A stretch of 44,120 nt of DNA, from assembly GCA_964345035.1 (NCBI GenBank), contig CAYFPO010000019.1, positions 1-44,120 on the forward strand, given 5' to 3'. The stretch's first letter is position 1; every line of letters begins with the position of its first letter. Of the stretch, positions 27,605 to 36,545 are shown piece by piece. The notes beneath the pieces are model-generated. The model was not told the DNA's origin. It worked only from the letters and a program-made list of their open reading frames with translations, and ran no database searches. Position numbers and translations under genes: made by a program. This DNA comes from CAYFPO01 sp964345035 (GTDB lineage Bacteria; Fidelibacterota; Marinisomatia; SCGC-AAA003-L08; GCA-002704045).

Positions 27605-29931
27605 ATCTTAAAATACTTTCCTGCGCAAATACTTAATACAGATATACAAAGACTTATAATTGAAATTATTGAACCGAGTTTAATGTCATCCGGAGTAAAT
27701 ATAAAAATAATTCTGTGATTACCCGGAGGAATAGGAATACCGCGCAAAACAGTATTTACTTCATAAATTTCTGTTTCATTGTCATCGATAAAAGCTTTCC
27801 AACCATTCGGATAATATATTTCACTTAAAACCAGAAATTGATCTGTCTTAGTGTTTGTCTCTAATTGGATCTCATCAGGAGATATGTGCTGCAGTGAAAT
27901 AATTCTATCATCAGACCCAAATTCAGTTTTTTCTATTTCTGCGCCAATTATTGATTCACTAACTGGATTAAAATCTATCTGCTGTAAAAATGCATATTGA
28001 TCATTTTTCTCCGGAATTATTGTGAGTTTGTCAATAAAATATGCTCTGTTAAGGTAGCTCAAGTATTCATATACAAATGTAGAAACATATTGTCCCTGGA
28101 AATATAATTTTCCCTGGAATACCTCTTTAAAAAGTGGGTGATTCATTGGTTCAAATGAAATCAAATATTTAACATTTAACATCTGTAATATTCCGGGATA
28201 TTGAAATCCTACTTTTGTTATCAATTCATTATAGTTATGTAACTTTGCAGGATGATATCCCATGACACTTTCCAAATGAAATGCTGCCCACCGATTTTCA
28301 TTTGCAAGTTTTCCAACTGGAAGTATTCGAAACTCAGAGGTATCCAGTTTTAAGAATTTGATAACATCATCTGATCGGAGATATTGTCTCTTTAATCTCG
28401 AAGAATGGAGTGTTTTTGACCTGAATGATTCTGGATCCGGTTCTATAATTCTCGAATCTGTTATACTTAGATCCAATACAGAAATTGCAATAATCCCGGC
28501 TGCAGCATAGGACCAATTCATTATCTCTTTTTTCCAACAATACAATAATGTCATAAAAAAAGTAAGGATTATTATAAGAAACCAAACCTCATTTTGTAAC
28601 ATATTTAATCGGATTTCTGTAATTTTTGGATGATCACCAACAGGCAGAAATAGTGATTTTATCAATTCACTGCCAAAAAGTAAATGACCTGCACCAACGA
28701 CGAGAATACATCCAATTCCTATCTTGATATGTTTAACTGTAATATATTCCTTTACAAAATTTTTCAATTTAAACAAGCCAAGTCCGGCAAGCATTGCAGT
28801 GGAAAATTGGGTCAGTATGAGAATCATTACCGGCACTCTGAATTTATTAAAATAAGGAAAGTAATCATAAAATAGTCCATATACTATGCTGAAGTTTTTC
28901 CCAAATGATAGAATGATTGCAAATATTCCTCCAAAAATAAAGAGTAACACCTCATTACCTTTTGATTTTATTGCTCCAAAAACAGCTAAGATTATTACCA
29001 ATATACCCATATAATTTGGATAATCTGTAAACGGCATACCACCCCAATAAGTAGGACTTCCAAATCCTAATGCGGAAGGTAAAATAAATGTACTCATTTC
29101 TTGAAAACTGAATGACCATTGAGTTGCATATTCTATTCCAGTGCCTCCGCCCGCACCTGCTCCTCTGATGGAATAAGGAGTATATTCCGTTGCAGGCAGG
29201 TAAATACTCATTGCCATACCCAATCCAATTAATAACCCTGCAAAAATGAATAATAATGGTTTAATTTTTTCTCCAATTACTTCCTTTGGTTTTCTGATTA
29301 ATAGAATCAGAATATATAATCCTGCCAGCATCCAGGTATAATAGGCAATCTGCACGTGAGCTCTCTGTAGTTGTAAACCTATAATTAAGGAAAAAATCCC
29401 AAGGTTTAGAATATTTGGAGTACTCATTAGACGATGGATACCCCAAATAACCCAAGGGATATAAGCTGAAGTCATCATCTGGCTCCCGTGACCATGTACT
29501 ACCATAGTCATTAAATAAGGAGTTAGCATAAATGCCAGTCCGCCAAAAATTGCGGAGTAATTATCTGTCTTTAGTCGTTTTAATAACAGGTAACAACCAA
29601 ATCCTCCAAAAATGAAATGGAGAATATAATTCCAAATTCTTGGAATACCAAAATTCTCAAAGTAATGGATTATATTATGAGGTATATAATATTTAGAAAT
29701 ATTTTGTAAAGAATGGGTGGAAGGTAATCCGCTAAAAACCCATGGCAACCACAATGGATATTTTTCATTCTCAACCTCAGCAGATTCAATTCCTTGGGCT
29801 ATTGCAGCAGGTGATAAAGCATCAGGTCCGATAAATTTATGATCACCTAAAATTAATTTATGAAACAAAAACATCAATATTATTGAAGACAATGCGACAT
29901 AAACCATTATTACCTTGTTATTTTTGGACAT
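27601..29931 (-). CDS. YfhO-family polytopic membrane protein (probable GT-C-type glycosyltransferase)
   Basis: Large inner-membrane protein of the YfhO type, related to GT-C glycosyltransferases that use lipid-linked sugars and work on the outer face of the membrane. The first helix is followed by a loop with DALSPAAIAQGIESAEVE and PLWLPWVFSGLPS, the usual place for the catalytic acidic residues; about 12 hydrophobic segments follow up to residue 500. A periplasmic C-terminal domain (about 510-745) ends with the family-typical SEIYYPNGWKAFIDDNETEIYEVN and PPGNHRIIFIFTPDD, followed by a last helix. The length is 776 aa. The start overlaps the preceding gene by 14 bases, with AAAGGA upstream. 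Family assignment is good; donor and acceptor are unknown. Confidence 0.85.
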   Translation of the reverse strand: MSKNNKVIMVYVALSSIILMFLFHKLILGDHKFIGPDALSPAAIAQGIESAEVENEKYPLWLPWVFSGLPSTHSLQNISKYYIPHNIIHYFENFGIPRIWNYILHFIFGGFGCYLLLKRLKTDNYSAIFGGLAFMLTPYLMTMVVHGHGSQMMTSAYIPWVIWGIHRLMSTPNILNLGIFSLIIGLQLQRAHVQIAYYTWMLAGLYILILLIRKPKEVIGEKIKPLLFIFAGLLIGLGMAMSIYLPATEYTPYSIRGAGAGGGTGIEYATQWSFSFQEMSTFILPSALGFGSPTYWGGMPFTDYPNYMGILVIILAVFGAIKSKGNEVLLFIFGGIFAIILSFGKNFSIVYGLFYDYFPYFNKFRVPVMILILTQFSTAMLAGLGLFKLKNFVKEYITVKHIKIGIGCILVVGAGHLLFGSELIKSLFLPVGDHPKITEIRLNMLQNEVWFLIIILTFFMTLLYCWKKEIMNWSYAAAGIIAISVLDLSITDSRIIEPDPESFRSKTLHSSRLKRQYLRSDDVIKFLKLDTSEFRILPVGKLANENRWAAFHLESVMGYHPAKLHNYNELITKVGFQYPGILQMLNVKYLISFEPMNHPLFKEVFQGKLYFQGQYVSTFVYEYLSYLNRAYFIDKLTIIPEKNDQYAFLQQIDFNPVSESIIGAEIEKTEFGSDDRIISLQHISPDEIQLETNTKTDQFLVLSEIYYPNGWKAFIDDNETEIYEVNTVLRGIPIPPGNHRIIFIFTPDDIKLGSIISIISLCISVLSICAGKYFKI

Positions 29932-31123
29932 ATTTTCCTTTAATCCTGTTTATTATACGAGCACAATTTTCCGTATCAGAGAATGTATGAAACTTTGATC
30001 GAATTAACTCCCTTTGAGAAATATAATTATCCACACCGTCTAATATCATTTGTATTTCCTCGAGTACTTCATTCCAATCGTTACATTTTACCCCTGGTGT
30101 AATTTCATTATAATCATAATAAAGTTCTCTGCTTGACTTGTAGAAATCATTTAGATCAAATGGTGTAAAGATAATTGGTTTATTTAATAACAAGTAATCA
30201 ATAAAAATACTGGAATAATCAGTTAGTAATATTTCAGATTGCTTTAACAAAATATTTATATCAACATTCTGATTTACTAAACTCGTTACATTCTCAAAAT
30301 CTGTTAATAAGGGAATTGATACATTTATTTTTGGATGTAATTTGATGATGAATTTAGTATTATATTTTTCCATCATCTTATTTAAGTTGGATAAATTCAA
30401 ATTATCTAAATAATTAAAATCGGGATTTCCATCCCTAAAGGTTGGTGCATATAAGATTATTCTTTCCTCAAGAAATGAACTTGATAATTCATCGATTGAA
30501 TTTATTCTATTTAGATTGCTACTTAATATTATATCATATCTTGGATATCCGGTTACGGTAACTGATTTATCATTACTTCTAAATGCAGAAATAAATTTTT
30601 CTTTAACTTCTTGTGATGAAGCAGTAATTAAATCCCAATCTTCTCTCTCAAACGGAAATATTATATTCCAAATTCTTGAAAATATATTGAAAATCAATGG
30701 ATTATATGGATGTGCATTAATACGGTCATCAAACGCAATCTTCTTAATAGGTGAACCGTGCCACAATAAAACTTTAGCTTGTCTGGAAACTCCAAATTTA
30801 TTTATATCTATAAGTCCTTGTGATACAATTACAATACTTGCTCTCGCAGTAAAATAAAATCCCAATACACTATTTATATAATAACACCGTCTTCCATTTC
30901 TACGTAGTTTCTCGAAAATTAATTTATTTTTTGTCAACCATATAGGAGTTATTTCATTTTCGTTTTCCTTTATATATTCAAATAAGTATTTTGAATTATC
31001 CAAATATAAATTTCCAAACCAAGAACCAAAAACCCAAATATTCTTAGATTTTGGTAATATTATTCCAACTAAAAAAATCGGCAAACAAATCAAATTAATT
31101 ATTGCTCTTAATATTAATTTCAC
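29918..31123 (-). CDS. CDP-glycerol glycerophosphotransferase-family protein (TagB/TagF-like)
   Basis: Probable polyol-phosphate or glycerophosphate transferase acting on a membrane-bound glycan. It has the GT-B-like fold landmarks of the family: an N-terminal hydrophobic patch, WFGNLYLDNSKYLFEY (about 35-50), the catalytic-type segment LLWHGSPIKK (119-128), YPRYD in the middle and LLTDYSSIFIDYLLLNKPIIF (about 297-317) near the C-terminus, where the CDP moiety binds in TagF. The 401-aa length fits a single-domain family member. In Gram-positives these make teichoic acids; in diderms they decorate capsules or O-antigens. Overlaps with the YfhO-like gene and sulfotransferase nearby suggest work on the same surface polymer. 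The CDP-alditol used is unknown. Confidence 0.85.
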   Translation of the reverse strand: MKLILRAIINLICLPIFLVGIILPKSKNIWVFGSWFGNLYLDNSKYLFEYIKENENEITPIWLTKNKLIFEKLRRNGRRCYYINSVLGFYFTARASIVIVSQGLIDINKFGVSRQAKVLLWHGSPIKKIAFDDRINAHPYNPLIFNIFSRIWNIIFPFEREDWDLITASSQEVKEKFISAFRSNDKSVTVTGYPRYDIILSSNLNRINSIDELSSSFLEERIILYAPTFRDGNPDFNYLDNLNLSNLNKMMEKYNTKFIIKLHPKINVSIPLLTDFENVTSLVNQNVDINILLKQSEILLTDYSSIFIDYLLLNKPIIFTPFDLNDFYKSSRELYYDYNEITPGVKCNDWNEVLEEIQMILDGVDNYISQRELIRSKFHTFSDTENCARIINRIKGKYVQK

Positions 31124-31130
31124 AGATTTA

Positions 31131-32021
31131 CTATTTCCATTCTGATAAATTTCTATGGAGAATGATTTCTAATTCTTCTATAATCGGTAAAAATTCTTTT
31201 TGAAGCTGTTTCTTTAATAAGGGATTCATCGGTTTTCTAATAGTGAAATCCGTATTCAATTTTTCAATTGTCTTTACAATACCCAATGGTTTATCTGATA
31301 TAATTTTTCTAAGTTTCCCTAATATTATCCCATAATTTTTTATCATATTTCTGATAAAAAGACTTTTGGGAATTTTATTCGGATTATGAATTTTAAACTG
31401 CGGTTTAAAAGAAGCATCAAGATTCAAAAATTTTATTACTGATTCATAAGTAATATCTATTTTATTAACCAGATCGTCTAAAGTAATTATTTTTACATTT
31501 TCACCAAAAATCTTTAGATATGCAGTTATTTGACTCGGTAATCTATTGATATAGGATTTATAATACACTTTTTCCCGTAAATCTAAATTCGGTGGTAATT
31601 TCTCTCCATTTCTACGATCATGCTCTAATGAAATTGCTTCTTTGAAATTCAAAATATTTTCATTACCGCTAAAAACATATTGAGAATGTAAAGAATATAC
31701 CAATTCCACAGGATTCCTTAGTAAGATAATAATTTTTGATTCGGGATTAAATAGATTGATCTCTTTTGGTGCAGTTTTGGAGTATAAATAATGGGAAGAT
31801 GCTTCTCCAATGAGTTTTTTATTTTTCCCCGGTAGAAACAGGTTGATATAATTTTTTTCATCCAGTATAAAATAATCTTTATCTTTTGTAAGGTCATTGC
31901 CAAAATAATGGGGTTCTTTGAAATCCGGCATAAAAATATCGGGATGTTGGCGGAGATAGTGATACATTGACGTTGTGCCGCATTTAGGTGCACCAACGAT
32001 GAAAAAATTAGGCTTTACCAT
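31131..32021 (-). CDS. PAPS-dependent sulfotransferase-family protein
   Basis: Likely transfers sulfate from 3'-phosphoadenylyl sulfate to a carbohydrate or similar acceptor. The 5'-phosphosulfate-binding loop FIVGAPKCGTTSMYHYL occupies about residues 7-23, followed by KEPHYF; the 3'-phosphate-binding segment IILLRNPVELVYSLHSQY is near 98-115, and a conserved-looking ENLxxN-like region appears as KIITLDDLVN. I place the start at ATG 32019-32021 (MVKPNFF); the frame can be extended four codons to a TTG at 32033 but that adds no conserved sequence. The gene starts 15 bases after the GT2 gene stop. It sits among glycosyltransferases, which suggests sulfation of a surface glycan. Genes for PAPS synthesis are not in the window. 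Confidence 0.88.
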   Translation of the reverse strand: MVKPNFFIVGAPKCGTTSMYHYLRQHPDIFMPDFKEPHYFGNDLTKDKDYFILDEKNYINLFLPGKNKKLIGEASSHYLYSKTAPKEINLFNPESKIIILLRNPVELVYSLHSQYVFSGNENILNFKEAISLEHDRRNGEKLPPNLDLREKVYYKSYINRLPSQITAYLKIFGENVKIITLDDLVNKIDITYESVIKFLNLDASFKPQFKIHNPNKIPKSLFIRNMIKNYGIILGKLRKIISDKPLGIVKTIEKLNTDFTIRKPMNPLLKKQLQKEFLPIIEELEIILHRNLSEWK

Positions 32022-32035
32022 TGGGTTTCCCAATT

Positions 32036-32881
32036 TTAATTCTTTTCAGTAAATTGCTTAACAATCAGGTATGGAAACATAAATATCGAATACAAGATGA
32101 GTAATGGAAATCCTGTGATCTTTTGTACAATTGTTCCATGACTGTCTAAAAGTTTCACTAATGAATTGAATTTCTTCCAATTTTTTCTCCATGACCAGTG
32201 ACCCCCGATGGATGAAGATACCTTATGCCAAATTTTAGCAGATGATATCATAAAACACTTACTTCCAAGATTCGCAGCACGGATGCAGTAATCCACATCT
32301 TCTCCATACATGTTGAATTTCTCATTAAATCCAGTTAACTCATTGGCTGTTGACCAAGACGAAAATAGACAGCACCCCGTAATATAATCTGTTTCAATAT
32401 TTTCTGAATATAGATCACAATCCTGCTGCCTGATTCCCCTGTGTGTGACTCTGGCGAATGTAAAATCAATTTTCCCGCCGGCAAACCAAATTTTATCCTT
32501 TTTATGGAAGTATAATATCTTTGGACCATAAATATTGTCTTTTCCATTTTCATTGAATGCATTTACCAAATGATCAAGAAAATCCGGGGCTACTACAATA
32601 TCATTATTTAAAAATCCAACAAAATCGGGTGGATTTTTACGCAAAAAATCTAAACCTCTGTTCATCCCACCAGCAAACCCGTAATTTGAATCTAATTCCA
32701 AATAATCAATGTTCGGAAACTCATTCCTAAATACAGTCATTGATCCATCGGTAGAAGCATTGTCAATTACCAACACTGAATAGTTTTGATATGATATTTT
32801 CTGGATTGACTTCAAACATTCCCGGGTATGGTTCATTCCATTCCAATTCAGTATCATCAAAACTACTTTTGGACTTTTCAA
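32036..32881 (-). CDS. Family 2 glycosyltransferase (rhamnosyltransferase-like)
   Basis: Inverting GT-A glycosyltransferase. The nucleotide-binding start VVLMILNWNG, the IDNASTDGS segment, DSNYGFAGGMNRG and the metal-binding FLNNDIVV motif are typical of the WsaF/RfbN-like branch that adds rhamnose or similar sugars; ITGCCLFSS and the MYGEDVDYCIRA motif (catalytic acidic residues) follow. The C-terminus has a hydrophobic segment. The longest frame begins at 32923, deep inside the preceding gene, but a TTG at 32879-32881 overlaps that gene's TGA (TTGA), the same coupling pattern seen elsewhere in this window, and gives a clean MKSPKVVLMILNWNG start (281 aa). The sugar donor is unknown. Confidence 0.88.
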   Translation of the reverse strand: MKSPKVVLMILNWNGMNHTRECLKSIQKISYQNYSVLVIDNASTDGSMTVFRNEFPNIDYLELDSNYGFAGGMNRGLDFLRKNPPDFVGFLNNDIVVAPDFLDHLVNAFNENGKDNIYGPKILYFHKKDKIWFAGGKIDFTFARVTHRGIRQQDCDLYSENIETDYITGCCLFSSWSTANELTGFNEKFNMYGEDVDYCIRAANLGSKCFMISSAKIWHKVSSSIGGHWSWRKNWKKFNSLVKLLDSHGTIVQKITGFPLLILYSIFMFPYLIVKQFTEKN

Positions 32882-34005
32882 TCTATCACTAATGTTTCCA
32901 TACCTCTCACGAATTCCTCCCAACTGAATTTTTGTTTATAATCAGAAATAAATGAAGACATTGCCGGATTTTTATTCTGTATGAAAAAGTCAGAAATAGC
33001 ATCAGCAAGTTTTTCCGGGTCATTTGGAGGAATAATATTTCCGGATTTTTCTTCCACCACCATTTCACTCAACCCACCCACATCTGTTACAATAACCGGA
33101 ATATTAAAGTGATATGCAATCTGAACTATACCGCTCTGAGTTGCAGTTTTATATGGCAATGCTACCACATCAGCAATAGAAAAATATTTTCCTACCGTAG
33201 AATCAGGAATATATTGATTCTCCCATTTAAATACATCTTCTATTCCCTCTGCAGAAATCATTTCTCTGTATTTTTCTTCCGGTTCATAAGATTCTCCAAC
33301 TGCATATACAATAAAATCCTCCAATTCACCTTTTAAGTGTTTTACGGATTGAATCAGTATATCAAATCCTTTATACCCCCGTATCATTCCAAAATACAGA
33401 ATTACATTTTTATGTTTGATGTTTAATCTTTTTCTGGCAGTGGTTTTATCTAATTTTTCTCCAAATACATTGTAAAGCGGGTGAAACAATTTTACATATT
33501 TTGCATCAGGTATCAATTCCAATAATTCTTTTTCCACAATACTTGATTGAACCAAAAATGTGTCCATTTTATTTAAAAAATATTTCATCAACCAAGAATC
33601 AATTGAATGAGATTCGTGAGGTATGATATTATCACACAACGCCAACATTTGAATTTTCGGATTTTTAATTTTAATTTTTCTGGCTATATACCCCATCATT
33701 AAAGAGAAAAATGGATTCCAGCATCGAAATATTACCAGATCAGGAGATAATTTGAGAATTTGATTGCCTGTGGAATTCCATGTTAAAGGATTAATTGAAT
33801 CCATTACTCTGACTGACGGAATATCCACTGCTGGCTTGGATGTTTCATATTGAGTTTTTCCCGGAAATAAAAATTCCGGATACTGACGTGTAAAATTAAA
33901 GCAGGTTACTTTGTGTGATTTCTGTAAATGGTGAAACAATACTGCAGTGTGCAAGGAAATTCCACCTCGATATGGCGGTGCCACACCAACAATCGCAATG
34001 TTCAT
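32878..34005 (-). CDS. Family 4 glycosyltransferase (GT-B fold)
   Basis: Retaining glycosyltransferase with two Rossmann-like domains. The N-terminus MNIAIVGVAPPYRGGISLHTAVL carries the glycine-rich acceptor-domain loop; the donor domain has ILYFGMIRGYKGFDILIQS (about 203-221), VVALPYKTATQSGIVQIAYHFNIPVIVTDVGG (about 298-329), where the usual E-x7-E region is represented by a weaker match, and SEMVVEEKSG. The 375-aa length is normal. It starts three bases before the DPM1-like GT2 gene ends and is coupled at its stop to the next GT2 gene. Substrate unknown; context implies assembly of an oligosaccharide on the cytoplasmic face. Confidence 0.88.
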   Translation of the reverse strand: MNIAIVGVAPPYRGGISLHTAVLFHHLQKSHKVTCFNFTRQYPEFLFPGKTQYETSKPAVDIPSVRVMDSINPLTWNSTGNQILKLSPDLVIFRCWNPFFSLMMGYIARKIKIKNPKIQMLALCDNIIPHESHSIDSWLMKYFLNKMDTFLVQSSIVEKELLELIPDAKYVKLFHPLYNVFGEKLDKTTARKRLNIKHKNVILYFGMIRGYKGFDILIQSVKHLKGELEDFIVYAVGESYEPEEKYREMISAEGIEDVFKWENQYIPDSTVGKYFSIADVVALPYKTATQSGIVQIAYHFNIPVIVTDVGGLSEMVVEEKSGNIIPPNDPEKLADAISDFFIQNKNPAMSSFISDYKQKFSWEEFVRGMETLVID

Positions 34006-34008
34006 TTA

Positions 34009-34968
34009 TTATTTATTAATTTTACGGTAAATTAAATCCACACGATTTTTAGTCTGTGGATTCGACCTGACCAGCAATTCTCCAAGTAGTCCTATTGAGA
34101 AAAATTGAATACCCAAGACTATAAACAAAACACCAAAAATTAATAGGGCAAAATGAAGTTGAAATGGTTCTCCTAATACAAATTTTAAATACAGTACATA
34201 ACATTCAATAGCCACTCCGATGAGAGTTCCGGTTATACCAAAAAATCCAAATAAGTGTAATGGCTTGGTTGTATATCTGCCAAGGAATAAGACGGTTAAT
34301 AAATCAAAAAAGCCGTGGAAATACCGTATTCCGCCATACTTTGTAATACCAAACTTCCTTGAACGATGGTTTACTGGTATTTCTGTTACTGAATATCCCT
34401 TTTGTACTGCTATTGCCGGGATGTATCTGTGTAATCCACCATAGATATCCAAAGATTTGACAACATGTTTTTTATATGCTTTTAGTCCACAATTAAAATC
34501 ATGGATATTGACTCCGGCAAAAAACCGTGTAAAGAAATTAAAAATTTTGGATGGGAACCGTTTTGATATCGGGTCTTTTCTCAGTTGTTTCCAGCCAGAT
34601 ACAACATCCCACCCCTCTTCAATTTTATTTATCAGTGCAGAAATTTCGCCCGGGTCATCTTGTAAATCTGCATCCATTGTAACAATATAATCACCAGTGG
34701 ATTGAGTAAATCCTTCCGACAATGCCTCTGCCTTGCCATAATTTTTTGTGAATCTGATTAGTTTAACTGAGTCATCGTTTTCTGCAATAGACCGTAATAC
34801 ATCCCAGGAGCCATCAGTACTTCCATCATCTACAAAAATAATCTCCTTAGAAGACCACTGTTGAATATTATCTATTATTTCACCGTATAACTCTTGTAGT
34901 GAATCCGTTTCATTGAAAACCGGCACTACCACACTAACACTTTTACTCAGATCACTCATATTGTTCAA
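34009..34968 (-). CDS. Dolichol-phosphate-mannosyltransferase-like family 2 glycosyltransferase with two membrane helices
   Basis: Polyprenyl-phosphate glycosyltransferase of the DPM1/GtrB/ArnC group, which loads a sugar onto undecaprenyl phosphate. The GT-A domain shows SVVVPVFNETDSL (about 11-23), FVDDGSTDGSW, the NYGKAEALSEGF segment and the metal-binding MDADLQDDP (about 98-106). RSRKFGITKYG at about 203-213 is the membrane-proximal loop of the group, and two hydrophobic helices lie near 235-260 and 270-295. The frame starts at 34968, overlapping the TPR gene by 17 bases; an alternative ATG at 34959 (MSDLSKS) is equally plausible. Such enzymes usually feed a GT-C transferase, and the YfhO-like protein encoded five genes downstream is a candidate partner. 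Confidence 0.92.
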   Translation of the reverse strand: MNNMSDLSKSVSVVVPVFNETDSLQELYGEIIDNIQQWSSKEIIFVDDGSTDGSWDVLRSIAENDDSVKLIRFTKNYGKAEALSEGFTQSTGDYIVTMDADLQDDPGEISALINKIEEGWDVVSGWKQLRKDPISKRFPSKIFNFFTRFFAGVNIHDFNCGLKAYKKHVVKSLDIYGGLHRYIPAIAVQKGYSVTEIPVNHRSRKFGITKYGGIRYFHGFFDLLTVLFLGRYTTKPLHLFGFFGITGTLIGVAIECYVLYLKFVLGEPFQLHFALLIFGVLFIVLGIQFFSIGLLGELLVRSNPQTKNRVDLIYRKINK

Positions 34969-36505
34969 TCTTATTTAATACTGACTGGTTTCCCGGTGAA
35001 TATTTCAATGCTTTATGGTAATTTTTCAATCCGTTATCCAGGTCATTTAACTTTAAATAAACATCACCGAGATGTTCAAGTATTACGGAATTAGTGCTGT
35101 CAATGGATAAGCTCTGCTTTATATACTCAATAGCTAAATTATAATTTTTCTTACGAAAATAAATCCACCCGATAGTATCTAAAAATGCTGAATTATCCGG
35201 TTCGATTTTAACAGCATTTTCTGCAAGAGTCAACGCATAATCAAGTGTTGTATCACTCACAGATTTTCTTTCACATAAACTATAGGCATAATTATTCAGA
35301 TTTGTAGCATCGTTTTTATCCTCGGTAAACAGGATTTTAAATAAACTGTCCGATACTTCATATTCTTCCAGTTCTTCATACACTGTCAATAGAGATTGCC
35401 TGATGATACGGTTCTCAGGTGAAATTTCCAGGGATTTCAAAAACTCTCGTTTTGCAGATTCAAAATCTTCAAGTGTGAGATAGGTGTTTCCCATGAAATA
35501 GGGAAAAGTTACATTTTTCGGAAATTTTATCGCACCCATTGATGATATATCTAACAAATCCTGATATCTTTCCTGATGCATATAGGCAATTGTCAGATTC
35601 TCATATCCATCCGCTGAATCCGGATACAAACTTATATAATGTTTACTAATTTGCGCCAACCGATCAAAATCTTCAAGTTCTGAAAGTGTAATCGTCATCA
35701 AATTCAATAATAATTGATTATCTGATTTCTCATTATATAATTCATCCAGAATTTCCAAAGATTTTTTAGATTTTTGCAGTAATAGAAATACTTCTGCAAG
35801 TTGTAATTTTAATCCAAAATTATCTTCGGTTAACTGGATCAGAGATTCCAAGCCTTCTTTTGTCAATTCATACTGCTGCTGCTGATAAGACACCTGAACA
35901 AATATAGAAATAACAAAGCTGTCTAATGGGAATATATCTTTAAGATTAGAAATTTGTTCTAACAATTTTGTTTCATTTCCAGTACTTAATCCAATTTCAA
36001 CAGCCTGCCTCAGAAAATCTTTTTTGGAATTATCCTTTAAATATTTATCACAATAGTACTCAATTAAATTTTCCCACTTATTAGTTGCTTGATAAAAACC
36101 CAATAAACTGTTTTGAACATGTACATCATCAGGGTACTGGTGATTAAGAGTTTGTATGACTCTATCACAATTTTCATATTGATCTGATGCTATGCTCATT
36201 TCAAATAATTTCAGACCAATATCAATATTTGTAGTATCCAGTGAAAAAGCGGTGTTCAGATGTGTAATACAACTTTCAATATCGTTTTCAAGAATGCTCA
36301 ATTCAGCCAATGAAAGGTAAATTGAAACAGAAGTTGAATCGATTTCCAGGGCTTGCAAAAATAATTTATTTGCTTCTTTGTAATTCTCAGACAACATTTC
36401 ATATTCACCTGATAAAATCAATTCCAAAACTCTGGAATCTTCGGATTGTTGTTCTAAGGCATAAGTAATGCAGATGAGATTGAGCAGCAGCAGAAATAGT
36501 TTCAT
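34952..36505 (-). CDS. Exported tetratricopeptide-repeat protein
   Basis: Protein of 517 aa with an N-terminal signal peptide (about 1-17, hydrophobic core LFLLLLNLICITYA) and some 12 to 13 tetratricopeptide repeats from about residue 33 to the end; the clearest are near the C-terminus (YAYSLCERK, LDTIGWIYFRKKNYNLAIEYIKQSLSIDS and LEHLGDVYLKLNDLDNGLKNYHKALKYSP-type units). There is no standard lipobox. TPR arrays mediate protein-protein contacts, and exported ones often accompany polysaccharide assembly or outer-membrane systems. It overlaps the DPM1-like gene by 17 bases and heads the glycan block. A terminator-like hairpin ends only about a dozen bases before its ATG, which is preceded by AGGGG. 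Specific function is not known. Confidence 0.85.
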   Translation of the reverse strand: MKLFLLLLNLICITYALEQQSEDSRVLELILSGEYEMLSENYKEANKLFLQALEIDSTSVSIYLSLAELSILENDIESCITHLNTAFSLDTTNIDIGLKLFEMSIASDQYENCDRVIQTLNHQYPDDVHVQNSLLGFYQATNKWENLIEYYCDKYLKDNSKKDFLRQAVEIGLSTGNETKLLEQISNLKDIFPLDSFVISIFVQVSYQQQQYELTKEGLESLIQLTEDNFGLKLQLAEVFLLLQKSKKSLEILDELYNEKSDNQLLLNLMTITLSELEDFDRLAQISKHYISLYPDSADGYENLTIAYMHQERYQDLLDISSMGAIKFPKNVTFPYFMGNTYLTLEDFESAKREFLKSLEISPENRIIRQSLLTVYEELEEYEVSDSLFKILFTEDKNDATNLNNYAYSLCERKSVSDTTLDYALTLAENAVKIEPDNSAFLDTIGWIYFRKKNYNLAIEYIKQSLSIDSTNSVILEHLGDVYLKLNDLDNGLKNYHKALKYSPGNQSVLNKIEQYE

Positions 36506-36516
36506 TGCCCCTAAAG

Positions 36517-36545
36517 AAAAATAGGAGGGTTACCCTCCTATTTTT
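36517..36545 (-). terminator. Rho-independent terminator overlapping the stop codon of the small basic gene
   Basis: A 13-bp stem, AAAAATAGGAGGG (36517-36529) and CCCTCCTATTTTT (36533-36545), closes on a three-base loop. On the minus strand it is G/C-rich at the top and followed by a T run (ATTTTTC), so it fits a terminator for the small gene whose TAG stop (36538-36540) is inside the stem. The ATG of the TPR gene lies about a dozen bases downstream, so the hairpin may act as an attenuator rather than a complete stop. Confidence 0.85.
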
